From NCBI RefSeq assembly GCF_001758195.1, contig NZ_MASR01000001.1, forward strand, positions 1,364,001-1,428,000: DNA of 64,000 bases, in the 5' to 3' direction. The notes below the pieces were generated by a model. It did no database searches and was not told where the DNA came from. It saw only the letters and a program-made list of their open reading frames with translations. The position numbers and the translations under genes are program-made. This DNA comes from Pseudohongiella acticola (GTDB lineage Bacteria; Pseudomonadota; Gammaproteobacteria; Pseudomonadales; Pseudohongiellaceae). Below, in pieces: positions 16,554 to 26,149 of this stretch. The stretch's first letter is position 1; every line of letters begins with the position of its first letter.

Positions 16554-18158
16554 ATGACAGCCGACACGCCCTCTGATGTTCACCTGAAACTCCGCAACCT
16601 GACCGAGGACGACTACCCGCAACTGGCGCGCCTGATGGAAGCCGTGTACCCGGATATCGGCGGCGCCTGGCCGGAGTCGTCAATACGCCGGCTGATCAAG
16701 GACTTCCCTGAGGGGCAGATCGCCATTGAGGACTATGGCAACCTGGTCGCAGCCGCGCTGACTATCCGTTGCGACTATGATCGCTTCAGCCGCCAGCACA
16801 CCTACGATGACCTTATCGGCCGCCGCGAGCAGATAAAACATGACCCCGATGGTGATGCCATGTACGGCATGGACCTGTTTGTTGACCCCGAGTACCGCGA
16901 TTTGCGCCTGGGCCGACGCCTGTACGATGCCCGTAAGGACATGTGCCGCGATCTGAACCTGCGCGCCATTCTGGCCGGTGGCCGTATCACCAGCTATCAC
17001 AAGTTCGCCGAAGAAATGACGCCAATGCAGTACATCGCCGCGGTCGATCGCAAAGACGCGCACGACCCCATTCTCAGCTTTCAGCTGGCCAATGACTTTG
17101 AGGTCAAACGCCTGCTCAAGGACTACAACCCGCAGGACGAAAAGTCCCAGGGTTACGCCACCCTGCTGGAATGGAACAACATCCTGTACGAACCTGAAAC
17201 CAGCGATCTCAGCCAGCGCCGCAAAGCCGTGGTACGTATCGGCATCCTGCAATGGCAGATGCGCCTGACCAGCTCCTTTGATGCCTGGCTGTCACAGGTG
17301 GAGTATTTCGTTGACACCATGGCCGACTATCAGGCCGACTTTGTCCTGTTCCCGGAATTCTTCAACGCGCCACTGATGGGGCTGGGTGACCAGACCAATC
17401 AGTTCGAGGCCATCCGCTTCCTGTCCACTTTCGCCAACCGTTCCATTGAAGCGCTGTCCGAGTTTGCGATTACTTACAACATCAACATCATCGCCGGCAG
17501 TATACCGGTGATGGAAGGTGACAAGCTGCTCAACAAAGCCTACCTGTGCCGTCGCGACGGTACCGTAGACTCACAGGCAAAACTGCATATCACGCCGCAC
17601 GAACGCCGTGACTGGGTGATTGATGGCGGTGACAGCCTGCAGGTATTCGACACCGACGCCGGTCGCATCGGCATTCTGATCTGTTATGACGTGGAGTTCC
17701 CGGAGCTGTCGCGCATGCTCGCCAAGGGCGGCATGGACATTCTGTTTGTGCCGTTCTGGACAGATACCAAAAACGGTTTCCTGCGGGTGCAACGCTGCGC
17801 CCAGGCGCGGGCCATTGAAAACGAATGCTACGTCGCCATTGGCGGCAGCGTCGGCAACCTGCCACAGGTGCATAACGTGGACATCCAGTATGCACAGTCC
17901 GCCGTGTATTCACCGTCGGATTTTGCCTTCCCGCACGATGCCATCATGGCAGAAAGCACACCCAACACCGAGATGGCGCTGGTGGCCGACCTGGACCTGG
18001 ACAAGCTGGTGCAGGTGCGTCACGAGGGTTCTGTCACCAACGCCAAGGATCAGCGCCACGACCTGTACGAAGTTCGCTGGATAGGACCGGAAAAAACCGA
18101 AGCCGATCCAAGCGATCAGGCCCAACAAATCTCGGAAGGCGATACCACCAAAGGCTAG
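16554..18158 (+). CDS. GNAT acetyltransferase-nitrilase (carbon-nitrogen hydrolase) fusion protein
   Basis: A 534-residue cytosolic protein with two domains. The first (about 1-215) is a GNAT acetyltransferase fold: LRNLTEDDYPQLARLMEAVYP, then MDLFVDPEYRDLRLGRRLYDARKDMCRDLNLRAILAGGRI. The second (about 228-510) is a nitrilase-superfamily hydrolase with the Glu-Lys-Cys triad visible in FPEFFNAPLMG (Glu), KLHITPHERRDW (Lys) and ILICYDVEFPE (Cys). This fused architecture is a known but poorly characterised family. It suggests acetyl transfer coupled to amide hydrolysis on one substrate. The start at 16554 replaces a TTG at 16527. It is divergent from the PQQ gene. Confidence 0.9.
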   Translation: MTADTPSDVHLKLRNLTEDDYPQLARLMEAVYPDIGGAWPESSIRRLIKDFPEGQIAIEDYGNLVAAALTIRCDYDRFSRQHTYDDLIGRREQIKHDPDGDAMYGMDLFVDPEYRDLRLGRRLYDARKDMCRDLNLRAILAGGRITSYHKFAEEMTPMQYIAAVDRKDAHDPILSFQLANDFEVKRLLKDYNPQDEKSQGYATLLEWNNILYEPETSDLSQRRKAVVRIGILQWQMRLTSSFDAWLSQVEYFVDTMADYQADFVLFPEFFNAPLMGLGDQTNQFEAIRFLSTFANRSIEALSEFAITYNINIIAGSIPVMEGDKLLNKAYLCRRDGTVDSQAKLHITPHERRDWVIDGGDSLQVFDTDAGRIGILICYDVEFPELSRMLAKGGMDILFVPFWTDTKNGFLRVQRCAQARAIENECYVAIGGSVGNLPQVHNVDIQYAQSAVYSPSDFAFPHDAIMAESTPNTEMALVADLDLDKLVQVRHEGSVTNAKDQRHDLYEVRWIGPEKTEADPSDQAQQISEGDTTKG

Positions 18159-18168
18159 CCCTGAAGCT

Positions 18169-18696
18169 TTACCCGCCGGCGGGCGCCATCGGTAACAGCC
18201 GGGCTGTTAGCGACAGCGTGTAAGCGCCGGTGGTGCCGGGGTCGTAGGTATTAACGTAGATTGAGTAGTGATCATATTCGGCGGCAAACACCACCTGAGC
18301 ATCAAGACTTTCTTCTTCGAAATCATCATTTTCCAGCTGAATCAATACCTCGTCGCAGCTACCCACGCCGATCAGCAGAAAACTGTCGAAGTCATCCGAG
18401 CGCAGCGTCACGGTATATTCCATGCCCGCCTGCGGGCGTAACTGAAAACAGTCCGCATAGGTACCGTCATTCATCTGCGGATGGGACTCCTGCAATTCAC
18501 CGGCGTGCACCGTCCCGGGCGACAGCTCCAGGCCGCTGTAAACCAACGGGGCGGACGGCGTCTGGGCTGTTTCTTGCGCTGCATCCTGTTCCGTGACAAC
18601 CTCTTGTGCAGCGAGCGGCATGCCGACGAGCAGCGCCGCCCCTGCCAGCGCCAATCGGCCCGCAATCTTCATTGATGCTGTGACTTCAACCTTCAT
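18169..18696 (-). CDS. Small exported protein with pre-peptidase-C-like beta domain
   Basis: A 175-residue protein with a signal peptide (MKIAGRLALAGAALLVGMPLAAQ). The mature part contains a pattern reminiscent of bacterial pre-peptidase C-terminal (PPC) domains: DCFQLRPQAGMEYTVTLRSDDFDSFLLIG, then an acidic loop and YSIYVNTYDPGTTGAYTLSLT. Such domains are usually attached to secreted enzymes; here one is nearly alone. The start at 18696 is chosen because AAGGA lies eight bases before it; a second ATG at 18672 is possible. It begins 11 bases after the rlmJ stop, so the two are probably one transcript. Function is unknown. Confidence 0.68.
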   Translation of the reverse strand: MKVEVTASMKIAGRLALAGAALLVGMPLAAQEVVTEQDAAQETAQTPSAPLVYSGLELSPGTVHAGELQESHPQMNDGTYADCFQLRPQAGMEYTVTLRSDDFDSFLLIGVGSCDEVLIQLENDDFEEESLDAQVVFAAEYDHYSIYVNTYDPGTTGAYTLSLTARLLPMAPAGG

Positions 18697-18707
18697 AAAA
18701 TCGTTCC

Positions 18708-19526
18708 TTAAACCTGTAGCAGCGGCTGAATTTTTTTCAGCGCGGCGTTCACCCGCTCGGCCAGTTGCCAGGGCGGATTGATAATATACATGCCCGAGCC
18801 ATGCATCCCAAATTCATCCGATTGTGTCGCCACACTCAATTCAATGTTGATGCTGTCGGCGACGACGCCCAGCTTCTGTTTAATCAGACCACTCAGATCG
18901 CGGGATTGCCCAAGCAGCGGGTACCACAGTGCAATGATACCGGTCGGCCAGCGACGATGCACTGCCAGCACGGTTTTGATGGCCTGCTGATAATCCGCCT
19001 TGATCTCGTAAGCCGGGTCCATCAGTAACACACCCCGGCGCGGCGTCGGCGGTGTCAGCGCCACGGCACCTTCAAAACCATCGCGGTGATGAACGCTGAT
19101 CCGCGAGTCCCGCTTGAAGTTGTCGCGCACATGGTCAATTTCAGTGCTGTGCAGCTCCATCAGTATCGCCAGATCGTCGGCGCGCAACTGTGCCTGCATG
19201 ATGGCCGGTGACCCCGGGTAATTGCCAATACTGTTGCCGGTATCGGTCGGGTTGATCTCTGCCACCAGGGCCAGGTAGTCACTCACCAGGTCAATATTCT
19301 TCAACTTGTCGCGTTGCTGCCACAGTCGCAGAAAACCCTGTGCCGCTTCACCGGTCTTGCGTGCCGGCTCACTGCTCAGATTATAAAAACCATTGCCACT
19401 GTGGCTGTCGATTGCCACGAAGGGTTTGTCCTTGTTGCGCAATTGCTGCAGCACTGCCAGCAGGGTCAGGTGTTTGAGCACGTCAGCATGATTGCCGGCA
19501 TGATAGGCATGGCGGTAACTCAACAT
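18708..19526 (-). CDS. rlmJ: 23S rRNA (adenine(2030)-N6)-methyltransferase
   Basis: A 272-residue cytosolic enzyme that methylates A2030 of 23S rRNA. The start MLSYRHAYHAGNHADVLKHLTL and the segment KPFVAIDSHSGNGFYNL match the RlmJ family along its whole length. The catalytic motif, DPPYE in E. coli as I recall it, reads DPAYE here (MDPAYEIKADY). The small secreted protein gene follows 11 bases downstream on the same strand. Confidence 0.94.
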   Translation of the reverse strand: MLSYRHAYHAGNHADVLKHLTLLAVLQQLRNKDKPFVAIDSHSGNGFYNLSSEPARKTGEAAQGFLRLWQQRDKLKNIDLVSDYLALVAEINPTDTGNSIGNYPGSPAIMQAQLRADDLAILMELHSTEIDHVRDNFKRDSRISVHHRDGFEGAVALTPPTPRRGVLLMDPAYEIKADYQQAIKTVLAVHRRWPTGIIALWYPLLGQSRDLSGLIKQKLGVVADSINIELSVATQSDEFGMHGSGMYIINPPWQLAERVNAALKKIQPLLQV

Positions 19527-19607
19527 ACGATCGGTCTCGCAAGTTGCGACGGAGAGTCTGGGTGAGTCATGAAAATCCTAAGGCTGCTATGTGTTGGTAC
19601 GGACGCG

Positions 19608-20441
19608 TTAATGTTTGTGCGTCTGCTGCTTGTCCTGACGATACATCAGGTAGCCCGCCACGGATACCGCCACCACCACGACGGCAATGATGATAGTGGC
19701 CAGAGCATTGATCTGCGGACTCACGCCCAACCTGACACTGGAGTACACCACCATGGGCAAGGTGGTCGCACCCGGCCCGGAAACAAAACTGGCCACCACC
19801 AGATCGTCCATCGACAGGGTGAACGCCAGCAACCAGCCGGCAACCAGCGATGGCGCAATGACCGGCAGGGTGATGGTAAAAAACACCTTCAGCGGACGTG
19901 CCCCCAGGTCCATGGCAGCCTCTTCCAGCGATGCATCCATGTACGCCAGCCGACTTTGCACCACCACGGTGACATAGGCCATGCAGAAGGTCACATGCGC
20001 CATGATGATGGTGCTCTGACCACGACTCGCGGGCCAGCCAATCAGATCAGCCATCGACATGAACAACAGCAGCAATGACAAACCCAGAATGATCTCCGGC
20101 ATCACCAGCGGTGCCGCCACCATGATACCCAGCGAGCGCGCGCCCCATTGACGCCGAAAACGCACCAGTGCCATCGCCGCCAGCGTCCCCAGTACCACCG
20201 CAAGCGTCGCCGCCACAGCAGCAACCTTGATACTGAGCCATGCCGCGGACAGCAACTGCTCATTCTGCATCAGCTCGCCGTACCAGCGGGTGCTGAAACC
20301 GGCCCACACCGTCACCAGTCGGCTTTCATTAAACGAATACACAATCAGGCTGAGAATCGGCGCATACAGAAACACATAACCAAATGCCAGCGCTGTCCAC
20401 AGCCATGGGAAACCACGCCTGGGTTTTTGGGCAACCTTCAT
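19608..20441 (-). CDS. potI: Polyamine ABC transporter permease (PotI/PotC type)
   Basis: A 277-residue inner-membrane protein with six hydrophobic segments. It starts with a basic stretch and WLWTALAFGYVFLYAPILSLIVYSFNESR. The binding-protein-dependent permease EAA loop is EEAAMDLGARPLKVFFTITLPVIAPSL. It forms the channel with PotH for putrescine or a related polyamine. The last four bases of potH overlap its start, and AGGAGG lies just before the ATG. It is the last gene of the potFGHI operon. Confidence 0.9.
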   Translation of the reverse strand: MKVAQKPRRGFPWLWTALAFGYVFLYAPILSLIVYSFNESRLVTVWAGFSTRWYGELMQNEQLLSAAWLSIKVAAVAATLAVVLGTLAAMALVRFRRQWGARSLGIMVAAPLVMPEIILGLSLLLLFMSMADLIGWPASRGQSTIIMAHVTFCMAYVTVVVQSRLAYMDASLEEAAMDLGARPLKVFFTITLPVIAPSLVAGWLLAFTLSMDDLVVASFVSGPGATTLPMVVYSSVRLGVSPQINALATIIIAVVVVAVSVAGYLMYRQDKQQTHKH

Positions 20442-21385
20442 GTTGCCTCCTCCAGTTGCGCCCGCATCTCGTACCGCCGCAATAACAGGAACGGCAGTAT
20501 CAGCACCACCAACAACACCGCCGCCAGCGACGATGCCACCGGCCAGTCGCGATTGTTAAAAAACTCGGTCCACATCAACTTGCCCAGCATCAGACTGTCC
20601 GGCCCGCCCAGCAGGTCAGGTATCACAAACTCGCCCATGACCGGAATAAACACCAGCATGGCACCAGCAATGACACCTGGCACTGACTGCGGCCAGGTAA
20701 TGCTAAAGAATTGCCGCACCGGACGCGCGCCCAGGTCGGCAGCTGCCTCCAGCAGCACCGGGTCCAGTCGCGACAACGTGGCATACAGTGGCAACACCAT
20801 AAACGGCAGGTAAGCGTAGGTGACACCGATATAAACCGCCAGCGGTGTGTGCATGATCGCCAGTGGCTGCTCAATGACACCCAGCCACAACAGCAGGTTA
20901 TTGAGAATGCCGTTGGTGTTCAGAATACCCATCCAGGCATACACACGAATCAGAAAGGAGGTCCAGAATGGCAGAATCACCAGCATCAGCAAGGGCATGC
21001 GCAGATGCGTGGGGGCGCGTGCGATGGCATAGGCCATGGGGTATCCAATCAGCAGACACAGTGCGGTGGAAATTGACGCAACTTTTAATGACCCCAGCAG
21101 TGCGCTGGTGTACAGACTGTCATCCCACAACAGGCCGTAGTTACCAAAATTGACCACAATGTTGACCAGGCCGTCAGCGGTTTCACGAATCCAGCCCAGA
21201 TACGGTGGCTGCGCCAGCGCCGGTTCCGACAGACTTATTTTGACAATAAACAGAAACGGCAGGCAGAAAAACACCACCAGCCACAGCCACGGTATTCCGG
21301 TAACCAGCCCGCGTGCGATATTCACCTGGCGCAGTCGTGCGCGCAGGTTTTCCGGCAGGCTGACAGAGCCATCGCGGCCGTTCAC
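20438..21385 (-). CDS. potH: Polyamine ABC transporter permease (PotH/PotB type)
   Basis: A 315-residue inner-membrane protein with six hydrophobic segments beginning GIPWLWLVVFFCLPFLFIVKISLSE. The EAA loop reads LLEAAADLGARPVRQFFSITWPQSVPG. It is the partner permease of PotI. The start is set at the GTG at 21385 because it overlaps the potG stop as GTGA, a common form of coupled translation. A TTG at 21403 is a possible alternative. It sits in the potFGHI operon. Confidence 0.88.
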   Translation of the reverse strand: MNGRDGSVSLPENLRARLRQVNIARGLVTGIPWLWLVVFFCLPFLFIVKISLSEPALAQPPYLGWIRETADGLVNIVVNFGNYGLLWDDSLYTSALLGSLKVASISTALCLLIGYPMAYAIARAPTHLRMPLLMLVILPFWTSFLIRVYAWMGILNTNGILNNLLLWLGVIEQPLAIMHTPLAVYIGVTYAYLPFMVLPLYATLSRLDPVLLEAAADLGARPVRQFFSITWPQSVPGVIAGAMLVFIPVMGEFVIPDLLGGPDSLMLGKLMWTEFFNNRDWPVASSLAAVLLVVLILPFLLLRRYEMRAQLEEAT

Positions 21386-22494
21386 AGTGCGAGCAACCCG
21401 CAACGATCCGCATGCCAGCCCAGCGCGATGGTCTGGCCCCAGGTCAGCGGCAACTCCGCCAGTGCCTGCACGTTGGGCTGGGTATACTTCACACGTTTAC
21501 CCGAGGCGAGTTCAACATGATAGATCGACTCATCACCCAGGTAGGCGATTTCGCGGATCACACCACTCATCGTATTGGGCAGCTCATCACCAGCTTGCGG
21601 TTGCCGGATTTTTTCCGGGCGCACGGCCACTGTCACCGGCATGCCAATGGTCATGGGCTGACTGTGACGCACACATAGCTGACCGCCGGCCTCGTCACTG
21701 TCGACCCAGACCTGATCACCCTGCTGACGACACACAATGCCGTCAAACAGGTTTACATTGCCGATGAAGCTGGCCGCGTAACGACTGAGCGGGAATTCAT
21801 ACATGCGGCGCGGCGAGTCCACCTGTTCAATGCGACCTTCACGCATCAGCGCTATTCGCGACGACATGGTCATGGCTTCTTCCTGATCATGCGTCACTAC
21901 AATAAAGGTAATGCCCAGGCGCTCCTGCAAATTCACCAGCTCGAACTGCGTCTGTTCCCGCAACTTGCGATCCAGTGCACCCAGTGGTTCATCCAGCAAC
22001 AGAATTTTTGGCAGCTTTGCCAGCGCCCGCGCCAACGCCACGCGTTGCCGCTGACCGCCAGAAAGTTGATGCGGTTTGCGATGGCCGAGCTTTTCGATCT
22101 GCACCAGCGCCAGCATTTCACGCACGCGCTCATCACGCTGCGCCTTCGCCATGCGATCCTGTTTCACACCGTAGGCAATGTTGTCTGCCACACTCATGTG
22201 CGGGAACAGTGCGTAGCTCTGGAACATCATGTTGACCTGACGCTCATAGGGCGGAAGATCGGTGACGTCTTTGCCGTCTATAAAAATACGGCCTTCGCTG
22301 GGGGTTTCAAACCCCGCCAGCATTCTCAGCAGCGTGGTCTTGCCGCAACCGGATGATCCCAGCAGGGAGAAAAACTCTTTCTCTTCGATATCCAGACTCA
22401 CGTTGTCCACAGCATAGGTGCTGCCAAAGACCTTGGTGACATTCCGGATGCTGACCAGCGCTTCCTGCTCAGGTTTAGCCACAGTGTTGTTCAT
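21382..22494 (-). CDS. potG: Polyamine ABC transporter ATP-binding subunit
   Basis: A 370-residue ATPase of the spermidine/putrescine importer class. Walker A is GSSGCGKTT, the signature LSGGQRQRVALARAL, Walker B ILLLDEPLGALD, and the H-loop VVTHDQEEAM. The C-terminal third is a TOBE-type regulatory domain (VAVRPEKIRQPQ, then GVIREIAYLGDESIYHVELASGKRV). It powers import through PotH and PotI. It lies 72 bases downstream of the binding-protein gene. Confidence 0.94.
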   Translation of the reverse strand: MNNTVAKPEQEALVSIRNVTKVFGSTYAVDNVSLDIEEKEFFSLLGSSGCGKTTLLRMLAGFETPSEGRIFIDGKDVTDLPPYERQVNMMFQSYALFPHMSVADNIAYGVKQDRMAKAQRDERVREMLALVQIEKLGHRKPHQLSGGQRQRVALARALAKLPKILLLDEPLGALDRKLREQTQFELVNLQERLGITFIVVTHDQEEAMTMSSRIALMREGRIEQVDSPRRMYEFPLSRYAASFIGNVNLFDGIVCRQQGDQVWVDSDEAGGQLCVRHSQPMTIGMPVTVAVRPEKIRQPQAGDELPNTMSGVIREIAYLGDESIYHVELASGKRVKYTQPNVQALAELPLTWGQTIALGWHADRCGLLAL

Positions 22495-22566
22495 CCACCC
22501 GCCTCGAATTTTGCCTGTAACAATTCAGGTTGTGACACTCGGCATTGCGACAATGCCCCTCTGCAA

Positions 22567-23670
22567 TCAGCGCCCGGTTTTTACTCGCGTCCACAATCGG
22601 TTCATGCTGCGGATCTGGGAATCACTGGGTGTCTTCAGCACTATAAAACGTTCCTGCGTAGCAGGCGGCGGATAGATACCCGGGTCATTGCGCACTGCAT
22701 CATCCACCAGGTCCACCGACGCAGTATTGGCATTGGCATAAGCAACATGGTTACTCACGCCGGCAATAACCTCTGGTTCCATAATGTAGTCCAGAAACGC
22801 GTGTGCGTTGGCAACGTTGGGCGCGTCTGCCGGGATGGCAAATACATCGGTCCACACCACGGCGCCTTCCGACGGCGCTGCGTAGGCAATGTTAACGCCA
22901 TTATCAGCTTCGTTGGCACGATCACGGGCCTGCAAAACATCGCCAGAATACCCGTGCGCGACACAGAGATCGCCATTGGCCAGATCACTGATATAGGATG
23001 AGCTGTGGAAATAACGAATGTGCGGGCGCACTGCCGCCACCACGTCAGCCGCTTCCTGCGCCTCGGCACTGCCGTAGGCATCGGTGGGCAGGCCACGGTA
23101 AGCGCGGGCGGCCACAAACACTTCAGTGACATCATCCATCAGCGACACACCACACGCCGACAGACGCGACACGATTTCCGGATCAAACACCAGCCGCCAG
23201 GTATCCAGTGGCATGTCGTCGCCCAGAATGGCCCTGACCTTGTCGACATTGTAACCAATGCCGGTCGTACCCCACATGTAAGGCAGCAAATACTGATTGC
23301 CCGGATCAATGTCGCTCAAAGACTGCAGAATGACCGGGTCAAGATTACCCAGGTTGCTCAACTGGCTTTTGTCCAGTGGCTGATACAGGCCGGCGCGGAT
23401 GTGTCGGTCAGCAAACGGACGTGCCGTCGGCACAATCAGGTCGTAGCCGCTGCGGCCAGCCAGCATGCGGGTCTCAAGTACTTCGTTGGAATCGTAAACA
23501 TCGTAGGAGACGTCGATGCCGGTTCGGTCCTGAAATGCACTGATGGTGTCTTCAGCAATATAGTCCGACCAGTTGTAAACGTTGACGCTGCCCTGAGCCA
23601 TGACATGACAGGTAGTGCCGGTGAAAGCCAGGGCTGTGACAAGAGCAAGACGACGGGCAAGCTTTTTCAT
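22567..23670 (-). CDS. potF: Polyamine-binding periplasmic protein
   Basis: A 367-residue solute-binding protein with a signal peptide (LALVTALAFTGTTCHVMAQ) followed by VNVYNWSDYIAEDT, the start typical of PotD/PotF. WGTTGIGYNVDKV and YAAPSEGAVVWTDVFAIP line the ligand cleft in homologues. It delivers putrescine or a related diamine to PotGHI. It is the first gene of the operon, with GGAG just before the ATG. A pyridoxal-type ornithine/lysine decarboxylase that could make polyamines is encoded elsewhere in the window. Confidence 0.9.
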   Translation of the reverse strand: MKKLARRLALVTALAFTGTTCHVMAQGSVNVYNWSDYIAEDTISAFQDRTGIDVSYDVYDSNEVLETRMLAGRSGYDLIVPTARPFADRHIRAGLYQPLDKSQLSNLGNLDPVILQSLSDIDPGNQYLLPYMWGTTGIGYNVDKVRAILGDDMPLDTWRLVFDPEIVSRLSACGVSLMDDVTEVFVAARAYRGLPTDAYGSAEAQEAADVVAAVRPHIRYFHSSSYISDLANGDLCVAHGYSGDVLQARDRANEADNGVNIAYAAPSEGAVVWTDVFAIPADAPNVANAHAFLDYIMEPEVIAGVSNHVAYANANTASVDLVDDAVRNDPGIYPPPATQERFIVLKTPSDSQIRSMNRLWTRVKTGR

Positions 23671-23968
23671 CAGGGAACTCCTCCGCGGAGACTACGATAT
23701 AGACCACGATATTGACGACAATACAGAAGACAGACCGGCTGTTCCCGGGGGCAGCATTCGGCATCCAGAAGCACCCACCGTAAAACGCGCATAATAGAGC
23801 AATCTGGCAAAAAGAAAAGTGTTTTTTACGCCATTGAAATTGTCGCAAAAGCCTTGCACCATAAGGGTTCGCCGGCTGCTTTGAGGCCAACAACGACAGC
23901 CGCCGCGGGCATTCAAACACGATTCGTATTATCATGACGCCCCAAACTTCCGGATAGACTCTCAGCCC

Positions 23969-26149
23969 ATGTCAGACAGCCCGTTTTCTTTCTTCGCCAG
24001 TTGCGCCAAAAGCCTTGAACCTCTGTTGGCAGAAGAGCTGCAGCAATGCGGCGCCAGCGATGTTCGTCAGACAGTTGCCGGTGTCAGTTTCACTGGCACG
24101 TTGCTGGAAGCCTATCGGGCGGTGATGTTCTCCCGTATGGCCAGTCGTATCATCCTGCTTTTGCACGAACAACTGGTGCCGGATGCCGATGCCCTGTACG
24201 CAGCTGCCGACAGCATCGACTGGACGCAGCACATGAGCAGCCGCGACAGTTTTGCCATCAGCGCCGCCGGGACCACCCATAATCTGCGCCATACCCAGTT
24301 CATTGCCCAGCGCATCAAAGACGCCATTGTCGACCAGTTCCGCAACAGCGGTCAGGACCGGCCCGACGTGTCCAAACAGGACCCGGATCTGCGTATCCAT
24401 GCTGTTATCAAGAAGGGTCGCGTCAGCCTGGGTGTCGACCTGGTCAACGGCAGCCTGCACCGGCGTGGCTATCGCCAGGAACAGGGTGAAGCGCCGATGA
24501 AAGAAACCCTGGCCGCGGCGCTGCTGATTCGCGCCGACTGGCCTGCCCTGATGCATAAGGATAACGCCATCATTGTGGATCCCATGTGCGGGGCTGGCAC
24601 GTTGTTGATTGAAGCCGCATTAATGGCGCTGGACGTCGCCCCGGGACTGTTGCGCGAAAGCCAGCTGTCGGCGTGGCCACATCACGACCAGAGCGCGGCC
24701 GCTGTTGTGCGGCAGGAGGCGGAGCAGCGCAAACAACGCGGCGCCACCTGGACCGGACAGGCATTGGGCAGCGACCACGACCTGCGCTCACTGGGCATGG
24801 CGCGGCGCAATGCGGAACGGGCCGGGGTCTGGGACCACGTCGAATTCAGCTCAACCGCGTTGCAGGACCTCAAACTGGGTCAGGCACCCACGCTGTTGAT
24901 TACCAACCCACCTTACGCCGAACGTCTGGGCGACGAGGCACAGGTGATGGCGCTGTATCAGGCGCTCGGCGATGTCATTCGCCGCGAAGCCATGGGCGCC
25001 GAGGTTGCGGTCTTCACCGCCCGTCCGGAATGGGGCAAACTGATTGGCATCCACAGCCACAAACAATATGCCCTGTTTAATGGCGCGCTGCCGGCCAAAT
25101 TATTATTGTTCCGGGTTGATGACGATTCCGTTTATCAGAACCGAAAAACAGCGGTCGCCGGTTCCCAGCTAGTGACAGAGGATGCGCTCGACAATGGCGG
25201 CCAGATGCTGGCCAATCGCCTGCGCAAGAATCTCAAGAACACCGGCCGCTGGGCGCGCCAGCAAGGCCACGGCTGCTACCGCCTGTACGATGCCGATATG
25301 CCTGAATACGCCTTTGCCATCGATGTCTATACGGACATGGAAGGCCAGATGCACATCCACATGCAGGAGTACAAAGCCCCCGCCTCGGTCAGCGATGCCG
25401 ACGCCGAACAGCGCCGGCGCCAGTGCGTGCTCGCGGTGCAGGTTGTGTTGCAATTGCCCTCGCAGTTTATCAGCATCAAGGTGCGTGAACGTCAACGCGG
25501 CAAACAGCAATACCAGCCCACACGTGAACAGGGCGAAGACATCGTGGTGCAGGAAGGTGATGCCCGGCTGATCGTCAACCTGGAGCGTTATCTGGACACG
25601 GGCCTGTTTCTCGACCACCGCCCGATGCGCCGCTATGTGCATGATCATGCCGCCGGCAAGGACGTGCTGAACCTGTTCTGTTATACCGGCTCGGTCAGCG
25701 TGCAGGCCGCCCTGGGCGGCGCCCGGCGCACGGTCAGTGTGGATCTGTCCAGCACCTACCTGAGCTGGGCGCAGCGCAACCTGGCACTGAATGAGCTGAA
25801 CCTGAGCAGCAATGAGCTGGTGGAAATGGATTGTCTGCGTTACCTGCAGAAATGCCGGCAGGACTTCGACCTGATCTTCCTTGATCCGCCCACGTTCTCC
25901 AATTCAAAAAGCACCGACAACGTGCTGGACATTCAACGCGATCACGGTGAACTGATTGAACTGTGCATGCAGCGACTGCGCCCGCAGGGGCTGTTGATTT
26001 TCTCCACCAACATGCGCAAGTTCAAACTGGACCCGGCACTGGCGGAGCGGTTCGACATTGAGCCGTTTTCCGCTGCCAGTATCGACCGGGACTTTGCCCG
26101 CAACAACCGGATCCATCAGGTCTGGTTATTGCGCGCCCTTGCTGTCTGA
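23969..26149 (+). CDS. rlmL: Bifunctional 23S rRNA (guanine-2445-N2)/(guanine-2069-N7)-methyltransferase
   Basis: A 726-residue cytosolic fusion (RlmKL) that makes m2G2445 and m7G2069 in 23S rRNA. The order is an N-terminal ferredoxin-like/THUMP region (FFASCAKSLEPLLAEEL), the RlmL methylase (DPMCGAGTLLIEAALMALD, TNPPYAERLGDE) and the RlmK methylase (LNLFCYTGSVSVQAALGGA, FLDPPTFSNSK). Length and order match gammaproteobacterial RlmKL. Its last 24 bases overlap, tail to tail, the end of the BCCT transporter gene. Confidence 0.95.
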   Translation: MSDSPFSFFASCAKSLEPLLAEELQQCGASDVRQTVAGVSFTGTLLEAYRAVMFSRMASRIILLLHEQLVPDADALYAAADSIDWTQHMSSRDSFAISAAGTTHNLRHTQFIAQRIKDAIVDQFRNSGQDRPDVSKQDPDLRIHAVIKKGRVSLGVDLVNGSLHRRGYRQEQGEAPMKETLAAALLIRADWPALMHKDNAIIVDPMCGAGTLLIEAALMALDVAPGLLRESQLSAWPHHDQSAAAVVRQEAEQRKQRGATWTGQALGSDHDLRSLGMARRNAERAGVWDHVEFSSTALQDLKLGQAPTLLITNPPYAERLGDEAQVMALYQALGDVIRREAMGAEVAVFTARPEWGKLIGIHSHKQYALFNGALPAKLLLFRVDDDSVYQNRKTAVAGSQLVTEDALDNGGQMLANRLRKNLKNTGRWARQQGHGCYRLYDADMPEYAFAIDVYTDMEGQMHIHMQEYKAPASVSDADAEQRRRQCVLAVQVVLQLPSQFISIKVRERQRGKQQYQPTREQGEDIVVQEGDARLIVNLERYLDTGLFLDHRPMRRYVHDHAAGKDVLNLFCYTGSVSVQAALGGARRTVSVDLSSTYLSWAQRNLALNELNLSSNELVEMDCLRYLQKCRQDFDLIFLDPPTFSNSKSTDNVLDIQRDHGELIELCMQRLRPQGLLIFSTNMRKFKLDPALAERFDIEPFSAASIDRDFARNNRIHQVWLLRALAV

